A DNA stretch of 64,000 nt from Arthrobacter sp. NicSoilB4 (GCF_019977335.1 NZ_AP024653.1:2542001-2606000); one strand, 5' to 3'. Positions 1-9,576 are shown, counted from the stretch's first letter. Notes: a model not told the origin generated them from the sequence alone. Program-made: numbers and translations.

Positions 1-134
1 CGCTGGTGCGGGCCTTCGTTTTTCCTGCATGGACGAGGGCACGGCCGGCTCACAGGGATCGCCCGGGCCGGTCAACTAGAATGAGGCTGTTCCGCAGCCG
101 GCGGTCCATCCAGTTCCCCAGAGGTGATTCCCGA

Positions 135-1865
135 GTGCCCAGAAGTACAGTGCCCAGCCGTACCGTGCGCCCCCGCAATATGCAGGGCCGTGGAGCGCGG
201 GCCGGCGCACTGCGCCGCATCGCGGCCGGCGTGGCCGTGCTCCTGACCTTGCCCCTCGCCGCCTGTACGGGCACGCCCGGCCCCGGACCCGGCTCCGCCA
301 CCTCCTCGGCCAGCCCCACGGATTCCGGCCCCAGCGCCGTCTTCACCTTCGGCACCGCCGCGCAGCCGCTCGGGCTGGATCCGGCCGTGGTCTCCGACAT
401 CGAGTCCTACCGGATCACCCGCCAGGTCCTGGAGGGACTGGTCGGCGTGGACCAGACCACGGGTCAGCCCACGCCGCTGCTGGCCACCCAGTGGAAGACG
501 AGCGACGACGGCCGCGCCTACACGTTCAAGCTCCGCGAGAAGGTCACCTTCCAGGACGGGACGGTCTTCGACGCCGCAGCAGTCTGCAGCAACTTCGACC
601 GCTGGTTCAACTTCTCCAGCGCGCTGCGGCAGCAGGCGCCGGGGACCACATTCAAGGGCGTTTTCAAGGCCCATGCCGATCAGGCGTCGCTCTCCATCTA
701 CAAGGGATGCACCGCCGCCGCCCCGGACAACGTCACGATCGAACTGACCCAGCCTTTTACCGGATTCCTGCAGGCCCTCACGCTGCCCGCCTTCGCCATG
801 TCCTCGCCGCAGGCGCTTGCGGCCAAAAACGCCGATGAGCTGAACCAGAGCCGTGACGGCCAGCCCGTCTCCGCCTACGGGCTCCATCCGGTGGGGACCG
901 GCCCCTATGTCTTCAGTTCCTGGGACCCGGGCAGCATCACGCTCGCCAGCAACAAGGACTACTGGGGCGACAAAGGCCAGATCGGCACGATCAACTTTGT
1001 CACCTACGATCACACCCAGACCCGGATGCAGGCCCTGCTCGACGGGAAGATCGACGCCTACGACGCCGTAACCATCGGCAACTTCGACCAGCTGGTCAAG
1101 CGCGGCCAGCAGATCGTGCAACGCGATCCCTTCTCCGTCATGTACCTCGGCATGAACCAGGAAGTGCCCATCCTGCAAAACGTCAAGGTCCGCCAGGCCA
1201 TCGAAATGGCCTTGGACAAAGACACCCTGATCCGAAAATTCTTCATCGACAACACGGCCCAGGCGACGCAGTTCGTCCCGCCGAAGCTCAGCGGTTTCAA
1301 CAACAACGCCCCCGCCCTGGGCCACAACCCGGCGAAGGCCAAGGAACTGCTCACCGAGGCCGGCTACCAGGGCGAGGAACTGAAGTTCTACTACCCGCTG
1401 AACGTCACCCGGCCCTATCTCCCGACGCCGGAAAAGGTCTACGCGGAAATCAGCAAGCAGCTGACCGCCGTGGGGCTGAACATCAAGCCGGTGCCCGTGG
1501 AATGGTCCGAAGGCTACCTGCAGAAGGTCACCTCCCCCGGCGACCACGGCCTCCACCTGCTGGGCTGGAACGGTTCCTATGCCGACCCGGACAACTTCGT
1601 GGGCCCGCTCTTCGGCGAGAACACCGGCGAGTTCGGCTACCAGGACCCGCAGGTCTTTTCCAAGATCGCCCGGGCGCGCGGCCTGCCGGACGGCAAGGAG
1701 CGGACGGAGGAATACCAGACCATCAACGCGCAGATCGCCGCCACGGTGCCCGCAGTGCCGATCGCTTTCCCGATCTCGGCGCTGGCCCTCTCCGACCGCG
1801 TGCTGAAGTATCCGGCGTCGCCGGTCCTGAACGAAGTTTTCACAAAGGTGGAGCTAAAGCCTTGA
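135..1865 (+). CDS. ABC transporter substrate-binding lipoprotein, peptide/nickel (family 5) type
   Basis: Extracytoplasmic solute-binding protein of the oligopeptide/dipeptide/nickel ABC family (SBP family 5), about 576 aa. I place the start at the GTG at 135 because AGAGGTGA lies just upstream; the open frame itself extends back to position 6. The N-terminus has an arginine-rich stretch, a hydrophobic segment and a lipobox (LPLAAC), so it should be a membrane-anchored lipoprotein. The body has family features: 'EGLVGVDQTTGQPTPLLATQ' near the N-terminus, 'YTFKLREKVTFQDGTVFDA', and 'VRQAIEMALDKDTLI' in the middle. No permease or ATPase gene follows; the next gene is mqo, so the partner transporter is elsewhere or upstream of the window. 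The substrate cannot be told from sequence. A possible -10 (TAGAAT) lies at 77-82. Confidence 0.9.
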   Translation: MPRSTVPSRTVRPRNMQGRGARAGALRRIAAGVAVLLTLPLAACTGTPGPGPGSATSSASPTDSGPSAVFTFGTAAQPLGLDPAVVSDIESYRITRQVLEGLVGVDQTTGQPTPLLATQWKTSDDGRAYTFKLREKVTFQDGTVFDAAAVCSNFDRWFNFSSALRQQAPGTTFKGVFKAHADQASLSIYKGCTAAAPDNVTIELTQPFTGFLQALTLPAFAMSSPQALAAKNADELNQSRDGQPVSAYGLHPVGTGPYVFSSWDPGSITLASNKDYWGDKGQIGTINFVTYDHTQTRMQALLDGKIDAYDAVTIGNFDQLVKRGQQIVQRDPFSVMYLGMNQEVPILQNVKVRQAIEMALDKDTLIRKFFIDNTAQATQFVPPKLSGFNNNAPALGHNPAKAKELLTEAGYQGEELKFYYPLNVTRPYLPTPEKVYAEISKQLTAVGLNIKPVPVEWSEGYLQKVTSPGDHGLHLLGWNGSYADPDNFVGPLFGENTGEFGYQDPQVFSKIARARGLPDGKERTEEYQTINAQIAATVPAVPIAFPISALALSDRVLKYPASPVLNEVFTKVELKP

Positions 1866-1943
1866 CGGACGGAGCCAATTTCAGTAAGAGGCCGGTGCGG
1901 GATATTCTGTGACAGCCAGACCCGCTGCTATCGGAGACTGATT

Positions 1944-3446
1944 GTGACTTTCATTTCCAAGACCCAACATGCCGACGTCGTCCTGATTGGCGGCGGCATC
2001 ATGAGCGCCACACTCGGTGCCTTCCTGAAGCAGCTCGAGCCGAACTGGACGATCTCCCTGTTCGAAAAGCTGGACGAGCCCGGACTGGAAAGCTCCGGGC
2101 CCTGGAACAACGCCGGAACCGGACATGCCGCGCTGTGCGAGCTCAACTACTCCCCCGCCGCCAAAGACGGCTCGGTGGACCCGGCAAAGGCGGTGCTGAT
2201 CAACGAGCAGTTCCAGTTGTCCCGCCAGTTCTGGTCCCACCTCGTCACGAACGGCCTGATCGGCTCCCCCAAGGGCTTCATCAACACCGTTCCGCACATG
2301 AGCTTCGTGATCGGCGAGGACAACACCAAATTCCTGCGCACCCGCTACGAGGCGCTCAAGCCGAACCCGCTGTTCCGCTCGATGGAATACTCCGAAGACC
2401 ACGCCCAGATCGCAAAGTGGGCCCCGCTGATCGTCAAGGGACGCGACCCGAAGCAGCGCGTCGCCGCCACCCGCGCCGCGGAAGGGACCGACGTCGACTT
2501 CGGCGCCCTGACCCGTGAGCTGACCGCCTACCTCGGCAACAATGGTGTGGAGGTCAATTACGGCCACGATGTCTCCGGCATCAAGCGCGCCCCCGGAGGC
2601 GGCTGGGACCTGGCGATCAAGCACCCCAAGTCCGGCGAGCACGGCTCGATCCGTGCCAAGTTCGTGTTCGTGGGCGCCGGCGGCGGGGCTCTGCACCTGC
2701 TGCAGGCCTCCGGTATTCCGGAAAGCAAGGGCTACGGCGGATTCCCGGTCTCCGGCCAGTTCTTCCGCTGCACCGACGAGACGCTTGCGGCCCAGCACAG
2801 CGCCAAGGTCTACGGCCAGGCATCCGTGGGCGCCCCGCCCATGTCCGTCCCGCACCTGGACACCCGCTACGTCAACGGCAAACGTTCCCTGCTGTTCGGC
2901 CCGTACGCCGGCTTCTCCACGAACTTCCTGAAGAACGGCTCCTACCTGGACCTCCCGCTGTCCATCCGGCCCTCCAACATCATTCCGATGCTGGCCGTGG
3001 CCAAGGACAACATGGACCTGACCGCGTACCTGGTCAAAGAGGTCGCCAAGCGGCACGGCGCCAAGGTCGAGGCCCTGCGCGAGTATTACCCCGCGGCAAA
3101 AGACGGCGACTGGGAACTGATCACCGCCGGCCAGCGTGTTCAGATCATCAAGAAGGACCCGAAGAAGGGCGGCGTGCTGCAGTTCGGCACCGAAGTCATC
3201 GCCGGCCGCGATGGATCCATCGGCGCCCTGCTGGGCGCGTCTCCGGGCGCGTCCACGGCGGTGCCGATCATGATCGAACTGCTGCAGAAGTCCTTCCCGA
3301 AGCAGTTCAAGGGCTGGCAGTCCAAGTTCAAGGAGATGATGCCCGGCTACGGCGTCAAGCTCAACGAGAACCCGGACCTCGCCGCCCGGCTCGAAGCCGA
3401 CACCGCCAAGGCGCTGCAGCTGGAACCGGTCAACGCGCGCAACTGA
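1944..3446 (+). CDS. mqo: malate:quinone oxidoreductase
   Basis: FAD-dependent peripheral membrane malate dehydrogenase that oxidises malate to oxaloacetate and passes electrons to the quinone pool (TCA cycle). The 500 aa product has the usual family length. An N-terminal FAD-binding motif ([14 protein letters not shown], about residues 12-25) is followed by the family block '[20 protein letters not shown]'. Other conserved Mqo stretches are '[20 protein letters not shown]' and '[19 protein letters not shown]' near the C-terminus. The start is a GTG with GGAG about 5 nt upstream. It is probably monocistronic: 78 nt separate it from the gene before and 87 nt from the gene after, and those gaps are otherwise unremarkable. 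Confidence 0.97.
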   Translation: MTFISKTQHADVVLIGGGIMSATLGAFLKQLEPNWTISLFEKLDEPGLESSGPWNNAGTGHAALCELNYSPAAKDGSVDPAKAVLINEQFQLSRQFWSHLVTNGLIGSPKGFINTVPHMSFVIGEDNTKFLRTRYEALKPNPLFRSMEYSEDHAQIAKWAPLIVKGRDPKQRVAATRAAEGTDVDFGALTRELTAYLGNNGVEVNYGHDVSGIKRAPGGGWDLAIKHPKSGEHGSIRAKFVFVGAGGGALHLLQASGIPESKGYGGFPVSGQFFRCTDETLAAQHSAKVYGQASVGAPPMSVPHLDTRYVNGKRSLLFGPYAGFSTNFLKNGSYLDLPLSIRPSNIIPMLAVAKDNMDLTAYLVKEVAKRHGAKVEALREYYPAAKDGDWELITAGQRVQIIKKDPKKGGVLQFGTEVIAGRDGSIGALLGASPGASTAVPIMIELLQKSFPKQFKGWQSKFKEMMPGYGVKLNENPDLAARLEADTAKALQLEPVNARN

Positions 3447-3533
3447 CACCCGCTCCGGGTTGCGGCAGACCTGATCCCTTTGCTGGTTAGATTCCGTTGA
3501 AGTACGTCCGCCGACCCACCAGGAGACCATGAG

Positions 3534-6500
3534 ATGTTCCGGCTCGCAAAGCTGTCGCTGGCAAACCGGGCCCTGATCGCGCTGATCACCGTCTTCGCGT
3601 CGGTCTTCGGCGTGATCACGATGTCCTCGCTCAAGCAGGAGCTCATCCCGTCCATCGAGTTCCCGCAGATCACGGTCATTACCTCGATGCCTGGCGCCTC
3701 GCCCGAAGTCGTGGCCAAGCAGATCAGCAGCCCGCTGGAAACGGCGCTCAACGGCGTCGAAGGCCTGGAGTCGACGTCGTCCACCTCCCGCAACGGTGTC
3801 TCCCAAATCAGCATGGTATTCACCTATGGTTCGAACCTGGACCGTGCGCGGAACCAGATTGACCGGGCCATCTCCAACGCCAAGCGGTCGCTGCCGGACG
3901 ACGTCCAGCCCCAGGCGATCGCCGGTAGCATCAGCGACTTCCCGATCGTGTTCCTCGCTGTCTCCTCCGACAAGCCCCTCAGCGAACTGAACGCCGATCT
4001 GGCCCGGCTCACCGTTCCGCGGCTGCAGAAGCTCGACGGCGTCCGCGGCGCCGAGGTGACCGGCGGCGCCACGCAGCACATCAAGATCCTCCCCCGCCCC
4101 GAAGCCATGGCGGCCTCCGGCGCGGGCATCAACTCCATCACCGGGGCGCTCAAGAACAACGGGACCCTCGTGCCGGCCGGCACTATCGAGGACCAGGGCA
4201 AAGCGCTGTCGCTGCAGATCGGCAGCCCGGTCGACTCGCTGGACGCCATCAAGGCGCTCCCTCTCGGTGGCACCAGCAAGGCGACAACCATCGGCGGCGT
4301 CGCCGACGTCAGCATCGCCGAGGACGCCCGCACCTCGATCACGCGGACCAACGGCAAGGAAACCCTGGCCCTGTCCGTCACCAAGAAGCCCGAGGGTGAC
4401 ACGGTCGGCATCTCCCACGCGGTGAAGGACCTGCTTCCCCAGCTCGAGGCCGAGCTTGGCTCCAACGCCCGGTTCACCCCGATCTTCGACCAGGCGCCGT
4501 TTATCGAGAAATCCATCAAGGACCTCACCACGGAGGGCCTGCTGGGCCTGGGCTTCGCCGTCGCCGTGATCCTGGTGTTCCTGATGTCCGTCCGCGCCAC
4601 CCTGGTCACGGCCGTTTCCATTCCGCTATCGCTGCTGATCACGTTCATCGGGCTCTCAGCCACCGGCTACTCGCTGAACATCCTGACCCTCGGAGCGCTG
4701 ACGATCGCGATCGGCCGCGTCGTGGACGACTCCATCGTGGTGATCGAAAACATCAAACGCCATTTGAGCTACGGCGAGGCCAAGATCACCGCAATCCAGA
4801 CGTCCATCCGCGAGGTCGCCGGCGCCATCACGGCGTCGACCCTGACCACCGTTGCCGTCTTCCTGCCCATTGCCTTTGTGGCCGGCCTGGCCGGCGAACT
4901 GTTCCGGCCGTTCGCGCTGACGGTCACTATCGCCTTGCTGTCCTCCCTGCTCGTCTCGCTGACGATCGTGCCGGTGCTGGCGTACTGGTTCCTGCGGAAC
5001 CCGGCTGACAAGACGGGCGGAGCCCGGGGGGACGCCGCTGGCCGTGAAACCACTGCCCGGCAGATCGCGGCGAAGGCCCACGAGGCCGAGCAGCGCACTG
5101 TCCTGCAGCGCGGCTACCTGCCGGTCCTGACCAAGACCCAGAAGCACCCGGTCGTGACCCTGATCGCGGCCCTGCTGGTCCTTGGCGGCACCGCCGCCAT
5201 GACCCCGCTGCTGGCCACCGACCTGCTGGGCAGCTCCGGCGAAAACAGCATGACCGTCCGGCAGGTCCTCCCCGCCGGCACCAGCCTGGCCGAAGCCAGT
5301 GCCTCGGCAGTCAAGGTCGAGGAAGTGCTGCGGCAGATCGACGGCGTCAAGGACGTCCAGGTCACCACGGGCAACGCCCAGACCGGCTTCTCCGCCCTGC
5401 TGTCCGCCGGTGCCTCGAACTCCAGCTTCACCGTGGTGACCGAGGAGAAGGCCAACCAAGGCAAACTCAAGGACACTGTCCGCAGCGAACTGGCCAGGAT
5501 CCCCGACGCCGGCAAGATCACCGTGGGCTCGCAGCAGGGCGGCTTCGGCACGTCCTCAACCGTGGACATCACGCTCAAGGCCGCCACCACCGCCGATCTC
5601 CGGACCGCGAGCGACACCATGGTTAAGGCCATGGACGGCGTCCCCGGCTCCTCCGAAGTGGCCACCAACCTGGCAGCCAGCCAGCCGGTGGTGCAGGTCA
5701 AGGTGGACCGGGCCAAGGCCGTAGCCGCCGGCCTGACCGAGGAACAGGTGGCCGGTGTGCTCGCCTCCACCATCAGCCCGATCCCGGCCGGAACAGTGCG
5801 CATCGACACCAACGACTTCCCGGTCCGGATCGGCGAAGGCACCCGCTTCACGAGCATCGACGCCGTCCGGAGGACCCCGCTGCCGACGGCGGCCGGTCCC
5901 GTGCCCCTGGCCAGCATCGCCTCCGTGGAGCAGGTCGACGTCCCCGTGTCCATTACCGCCAGCAACGGCCAGCGGACCGCCCGGGTGTCCGTCACGCCGT
6001 CGGGCGCCAACCTCGGCGCACTGAGCACCGAAGTGCAGTCCCGGCTCAAGTCCGTCCAGCTGCCGCCGGGCGTCACCGCCGAGATCGGTGGCGCCACGAC
6101 CCAGCAGGCTGAATCGTTCGGCCAGCTCGGCCTGGCCCTGCTGGCAGCTATAGCAATCGTCTACGTGATCATGGTGGCAACGTTCAAGTCGCTCATCCAG
6201 CCGTTGATCCTGCTGGTCTCGGTGCCCTTCGCGGCCACCGGCGCCATCGGGCTGCTGCTCATCACCGGAGTGCCGCTGGGCCTGCCCTCACTGATCGGCA
6301 TGCTGATGCTCGTGGGCATCGTCGTGACGAACGCAATTGTACTGATCGACCTCATTAACCAGTACCGCCAGCCGCGGAACGGTGAACCCGGAATGAGCGT
6401 GGCGGACGCGATCACGCACGGCGCCCGCCAACGGCTCCGGCCGATCCTGATGACCGCGCTGGCGACCGTATTTGCCCTGACCCCAATGGCGCTGGGCCTG

Positions 6501-6776
6501 ACCGGCGGCGGAGGCTTCATCTCGCAGCCGCTGGCTATCGTGGTGATCGGCGGCCTGATCTCCTCCACCGCACTCACCCTGGTCCTGGTGCCCGTGCTGT
6601 ACCGGCTGGTCGAGGGACGCCGCGAACGCAAGGCGCTGGCCAAAATGGCAGGCGGCACGGGGGCCGGAGCGGCTCCGGTCCCTTCGCGGGGACGCCGGGC
6701 CGCCCCGGGGGCAATCCCCGACGATTTCCCCGACGACCTTCCCGAGGACGCGCGCCTGCCGACGGGGTCGCGGTAG
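3534..6776 (+). CDS. RND family efflux permease (AcrB/SwrC type)
   Basis: Inner-membrane proton-driven RND exporter of 1080 aa. It has the duplicated RND layout: TM1 at residues 10-30, a large extracytoplasmic loop, a TM2-6 block at about residues 330-490, a second loop and a second TM block at about residues 865-1020. The family motif 'AIGRVVDDSIVVIENIKRH' is present (proton-relay aspartates in TM4), as is 'GIVVTNAIVLIDLINQY' in the second half. The start ATG has AGGAGA 7 nt upstream. No membrane-fusion protein or outer-membrane channel gene is adjacent, as expected for Gram-positive SwrC/YerP-like exporters; such proteins export surfactants or drugs, but the substrate here is unknown. The C-terminus ends in a charged, Pro/Asp-rich cytoplasmic tail. 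Confidence 0.93.
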   Translation: MFRLAKLSLANRALIALITVFASVFGVITMSSLKQELIPSIEFPQITVITSMPGASPEVVAKQISSPLETALNGVEGLESTSSTSRNGVSQISMVFTYGSNLDRARNQIDRAISNAKRSLPDDVQPQAIAGSISDFPIVFLAVSSDKPLSELNADLARLTVPRLQKLDGVRGAEVTGGATQHIKILPRPEAMAASGAGINSITGALKNNGTLVPAGTIEDQGKALSLQIGSPVDSLDAIKALPLGGTSKATTIGGVADVSIAEDARTSITRTNGKETLALSVTKKPEGDTVGISHAVKDLLPQLEAELGSNARFTPIFDQAPFIEKSIKDLTTEGLLGLGFAVAVILVFLMSVRATLVTAVSIPLSLLITFIGLSATGYSLNILTLGALTIAIGRVVDDSIVVIENIKRHLSYGEAKITAIQTSIREVAGAITASTLTTVAVFLPIAFVAGLAGELFRPFALTVTIALLSSLLVSLTIVPVLAYWFLRNPADKTGGARGDAAGRETTARQIAAKAHEAEQRTVLQRGYLPVLTKTQKHPVVTLIAALLVLGGTAAMTPLLATDLLGSSGENSMTVRQVLPAGTSLAEASASAVKVEEVLRQIDGVKDVQVTTGNAQTGFSALLSAGASNSSFTVVTEEKANQGKLKDTVRSELARIPDAGKITVGSQQGGFGTSSTVDITLKAATTADLRTASDTMVKAMDGVPGSSEVATNLAASQPVVQVKVDRAKAVAAGLTEEQVAGVLASTISPIPAGTVRIDTNDFPVRIGEGTRFTSIDAVRRTPLPTAAGPVPLASIASVEQVDVPVSITASNGQRTARVSVTPSGANLGALSTEVQSRLKSVQLPPGVTAEIGGATTQQAESFGQLGLALLAAIAIVYVIMVATFKSLIQPLILLVSVPFAATGAIGLLLITGVPLGLPSLIGMLMLVGIVVTNAIVLIDLINQYRQPRNGEPGMSVADAITHGARQRLRPILMTALATVFALTPMALGLTGGGGFISQPLAIVVIGGLISSTALTLVLVPVLYRLVEGRRERKALAKMAGGTGAGAAPVPSRGRRAAPGAIPDDFPDDLPEDARLPTGSR

Positions 6777-6792
6777 GCGGCGGGCCTGTTTC

Positions 6793-7139
6793 CTAGGATC
6801 CCGTCAGAGCCGATTTGCGTTGGCGGTGCGCGGCCCGCGGTTTCCCGTGGCCGCCATGGGCCGGCTTCGGGGTTCCGGCTGCCGCTTCGTAGCTCAGGTG
6901 CCGGGGTCCGGCGGGGATCTCGGCCGACCGCTGGTTTCGGGCTGCCGGGACGATAACTTCGTGGGCGGGGTTGCCGGAGAAAGTCGCGCCTTTGATGGCG
7001 GCAATGTATGTGCCCACCGGGTAGTTTGTGGATTGGGGTCGGAACGCCGGGTTACCTGTCTCGCTGAATAACGTGGCCCCATGTAGGAGCGCAGTTCGTC
7101 ACGGAGCGCGATTTCAATTTTCGATGAGAAGGGCTCCAT
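6793..7139 (-). pseudogene. frameshifted hypothetical gene in the partition-relic region
   Basis: I do not recognise the family. An ATG at 7139 is preceded by AAGGAG and opens 'MEPFSSKIEIALRDELRSYM'. The coherent reading then moves to another frame at a G4 run near 7076-7079 and continues 'GATLFSETGNPAFRP' ... 'IAAIKGATFSGNPAHEVIV' to a stop at 6793. One additional G would restore a single frame of about 115 codons. It overlaps the 3' end of the small upstream gene. It could be a decayed gene, a sequencing error, or two unrelated short frames. The C-terminus is basic and rich in Lys, Arg, His and Pro. Confidence 0.4.
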
Positions 7140-7308
7140 CCTTTTCTTGCTCCTTGGGGCGACCCGGCCCGGGTCCCCTGGCAGTGGCCACAGGGTTCAC
7201 CTCGGCCTGGCGTAATTCAGAACGCGTAGTGTCAGCGGCAGAAGTCGGAGGAACCGCTTCCAGGGCTCTGGAGGTCAAGACGTTGACGACGTCTTGACGT
7301 TGGCGCAT
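7114..7308 (-). CDS. small basic hypothetical protein downstream of parA relic (possible partition accessory)
   Basis: A 64 aa frame from an ATG at 7308 (the frame opens at 7329 with TTG). It begins 'MRQRQDVVNVLTSRALEAVP' and has a Gly/Pro/Arg-rich middle (ARGPGPGRPKEQEKD). It lies on the same strand directly downstream of the parA relic, where actinobacterial plasmid partition loci usually carry a small DNA-binding ParB-like gene. That role is inferred only from position and the basic composition; no helix-turn-helix or ribbon-helix-helix is clear. Its 3' end overlaps the next frame by 26 nt, a compact arrangement that suggests a former operon. It may be truncated. Confidence 0.4.
   Translation of the reverse strand: MRQRQDVVNVLTSRALEAVPPTSAADTTRSELRQAEVNPVATARGPGPGRPKEQEKDGALLIEN
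7274..7298. repeat. perfect inverted repeat inside the small partition-locus gene
   Basis: Arms GTCAAGACGT and ACGTCTTGAC flank a 5-nt centre, giving a 25-nt perfect palindrome near the 5' end of the small basic gene and downstream of the parA relic. It could be a centromere-like or autoregulatory site of the decayed partition locus, or chance within coding sequence. Confidence 0.5.
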
Positions 7309-7399
7309 GGATAGATGATTCTCTCTCAACTGCCATCACTTTGCTGCGTCCACGTAGCGAGCGTGGGAAACGAACTTCTCGGTTAGGACCACCGCTCCC

Positions 7400-8008
7400 C
7401 TAATGTTCATTTTCTAAGGGGGACTTGCTGCCTATTGAGTCCTGCATCGCGGTTCTAAGCGGCAAATGCGGAGCACGGGCGTCTGTTCCATATTCGGATT
7501 CCAACTCACCGATCTGGAAATTGTGCTCACCGGTCAGGGGTGAGCTGGTTACATTGATGATGATGCCAAGACATTCCAGGGCAGGGTTAAGATGCGGCAG
7601 GGACTGCACTTTATTGACGGTTTTAAGGAACTCTGTCACTCCCTTCGCGGAGAAAGCTGCTGGTTCCGTTACTGCAACTACCCGATCCGCCCAGGTCAAT
7701 CCATTGAGCGTTAGCCTTCCCAACGCCGGCGGGAGGTCAATAAGGATGTGGTCTTAGTCTTTCAGTTCCTCCGCACGTGGTTGAAGTAATGGCCTGGCCG
7801 AGGGTTCCTGCCTCATCAACTTAGAGAACGTCGAAGACATTGAACTCCACCGCCCCCTCCGTGGCATCAGTTGCATTTGCTTGGGGAGCTAGGCCAGATC
7901 GGCGACCAGGACCTTCTTCCCGATCAAGCGAAGCCCGGTGGCCAGCCCGAGGATGACGGACGTCTTCCCCACGCCGCCCTTTCGATTACCTATGGCGGTT
8001 ACTCTCAC
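7400..8008 (-). pseudogene. parA: ParA-family partition ATPase, degraded
   Basis: Minus-strand relic of a ParA/Soj-type Walker ATPase. A good ribosome site (AGGAG) precedes a GTG at 8008 that opens 'VRVTAIGNRKGGVGKTSVIL', the deviant Walker A motif. The frame ends early at an in-frame TAG after 'KKVLVADLA', where intact proteins continue DLDPQAN. Further ParA-like pieces appear in shifted frames (QANATDATEG, near 7863-7890). The C-terminal half is open at 7400-7723: 'LTLNGLTWADRVVAVTEPAA' ... 'LGIIINVTSSPLTGEHNFQI' ... 'LPLRTAMQDSIGSKSP', then stops short of the normal C-terminus. Base composition looks lower in GC than the flanks. The combination of stop, shifts and truncation makes it non-functional, a sign of an old plasmid or integrative element. 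Confidence 0.85.
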
Positions 8009-8177
8009 GATGCTCCTGACCCTTATGGATCTATCAAGATGTAACCGTCACTGCTTCTCCCGGTTTAGCGCTGGAGGGCTCACTGAGAAGGCGGGCGGCC
8101 GACTGGGAGGTTCGCCATCTGAGGACGAGGAGCGGGCGCCTACGCTAGGTATTATCGGGGCCGCGAGTGCGGGGAAG

Positions 8178-8234
8178 CAGGTACTCGGGGCTTGGATACA
8201 GGTACCCGGGGGGGGTGGATACAGGTGCTCGAAG
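8178..8234. repeat. short direct repeats (iteron-like) upstream of the parA relic
   Basis: Three copies of a unit beginning CAGGTRCYCG start at 8178, 8199 and 8222, and the spacers end in TGGATA. Spacing is 21 and 23 nt, about two helical turns. They lie 170 nt upstream of the parA relic start, where partition loci often carry parS sites or iterons. Function is inferred from position only. The remainder of 8009-8477 shows no convincing gene on either strand. Confidence 0.45.
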
Positions 8235-8499
8235 TCATTGCGGTTGGCCACTAAACTTGGCTACTGTCGAAAGAGAGGTTTGAAGCCCCAACTGCATTTC
8301 GGAGTATCCGCGGTGGGGAAGCCAGGTATTGCTGCTGGGGGAAATAGCGGCGGCCGCAGTATTCCGCTTGTGCCCCTTTACGCGGCATTTCTTGAAAAGT
8401 AGAAGGGTCCGGACGGAGATGTCCGCCACCCGTCACACACAAGCTGGCAGGTGCCTCCCCCATCCCTGACCACGCTCATGACAGGGAACGAGGGAGATC

Positions 8500-9576
8500 A
8501 TGCCGATCATCAGGGATCCGCACCTGTATAACGAGCAGAGCCTGTTCGTCGACCTGGCGGGGGTGCTGGGCTGCCGCCTCTTTTTGAAGATTGAGGGGTT
8601 CAATTTCGCCGGCTCAATCAAGCTTAAGCCCGCGCGGGAGATGGTCGAACGCGCCGAGCGGGAGGGGTTGATCGGCCCTGGCTCCATCCTCGTGGAGTCC
8701 TCATCGGGCAACCTCGGCGTCGCGCTCAGCATGATCGCTGCCAGCAAGGGGTACCGCTTCGTGTGTGTGATCGATCCGCGCTGTAACCCGCCAACCCGGC
8801 AACTCATGGAGTCGCTCGGGGCACAGGTGGACCTGGTCACCGAACCGGATCCCGTCGACGGCTTCCTCGGAGCCCGGCTCAACCACGTGCGGGACCTGTG
8901 TGCGTCCGACGAGCGGTACATCTGGCTCAACCAGTACACCAATCCCGGCAATTGGGGAGCGCACTACCGCTGGACTGCCCCCGAGATCTCCCATCAGTTC
9001 CCCGACCTGGACGTGCTGTTCGTGGGAGCAGGGACGACGGGGACCTTGATGGGTTGCGCGCGGTACTTCCGTGAGCACCGGCCGGATGTCCGGATTGTCG
9101 CGGTCGATGCCGCAGGATCGGTCTCGTTCGGCGGCCAGCCCGCCGCCCGCCTGATCCCGGGACTCGGCATGAGCGTGCGGCCGCCGCAGCTCGACGAGGC
9201 CTTGGTCGATGACGTGGTGATGGTCGAAGAACTGGACACGGTGCGCGCCTGCCATCGCCTCGCCGCTGCCGGCTTCACGCTCGGTGGCTCCACCGGGACC
9301 GTGGTCCACGGCGCCGCGTCTTGGCTCACCGAACACGACGCCCAGGACCTGACGGCGGTTGCCATTTCCCCGGACATGGGCCGACCCTACCTGGACACTG
9401 TCTACAACCCTGACTGGGTGCACGATCATTTCGGCGCCGAAGCGCTGGCAACCGCCGACGATTTGGCAGGGGCTCCGGGCCGACGGTCCGACCCGGTGTC
9501 GGAGCCACAGCACCCGGCACGTCAAGCGGTGGCCGGTTACGCCGCAACCGCCGCCTTAGGGAATTTCCTGCAGTGA
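8500..9576 (+). CDS. sbnA: SbnA-like N-(2-amino-2-carboxyethyl)-L-glutamate synthase (PLP enzyme, L-Dap pathway)
   Basis: Cysteine-synthase-fold PLP enzyme of 358 aa. SbnA enzymes join O-phospho-L-serine and L-glutamate to make ACEGA, the precursor of L-2,3-diaminopropionate (L-Dap). Lys41 in 'FNFAGSIKLKPA' is the expected Schiff-base lysine, followed by the 'ESSSGNLGVAL' substrate loop and the glycine-rich 'GAGTTGTLMG' phosphate-binding turn. The first 325 residues align in order with the family; a poorly conserved tail rich in Ala and Pro follows. The start ATG has GAGGGAG upstream. It is the first gene of the operon and its stop overlaps the next start (GTGA). The presence of an SbnB homologue four genes on makes the Dap assignment much stronger than for a cysteine synthase. 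Confidence 0.92.
   Translation: MPIIRDPHLYNEQSLFVDLAGVLGCRLFLKIEGFNFAGSIKLKPAREMVERAEREGLIGPGSILVESSSGNLGVALSMIAASKGYRFVCVIDPRCNPPTRQLMESLGAQVDLVTEPDPVDGFLGARLNHVRDLCASDERYIWLNQYTNPGNWGAHYRWTAPEISHQFPDLDVLFVGAGTTGTLMGCARYFREHRPDVRIVAVDAAGSVSFGGQPAARLIPGLGMSVRPPQLDEALVDDVVMVEELDTVRACHRLAAAGFTLGGSTGTVVHGAASWLTEHDAQDLTAVAISPDMGRPYLDTVYNPDWVHDHFGAEALATADDLAGAPGRRSDPVSEPQHPARQAVAGYAATAALGNFLQ

Noticed and set aside
72..4418. Long minus-strand open frames (494 and 845 codons) opposite the solute-binding, mqo and RND genes
   Set aside because: They are high-GC shadows: compositionally odd, without recognisable motifs, and fully opposite well-supported genes.
8240..8480. Possible small genes between the repeats and sbnA (frames of 60-150 codons)
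   Set aside because: No ribosome sites, no recognisable protein sequence, and competing frames on both strands; left as non-coding.
8500..9576. Housekeeping cysteine synthase
   Set aside because: The sequence blocks and the SbnB partner in the same operon fit the diaminopropionate pathway better.
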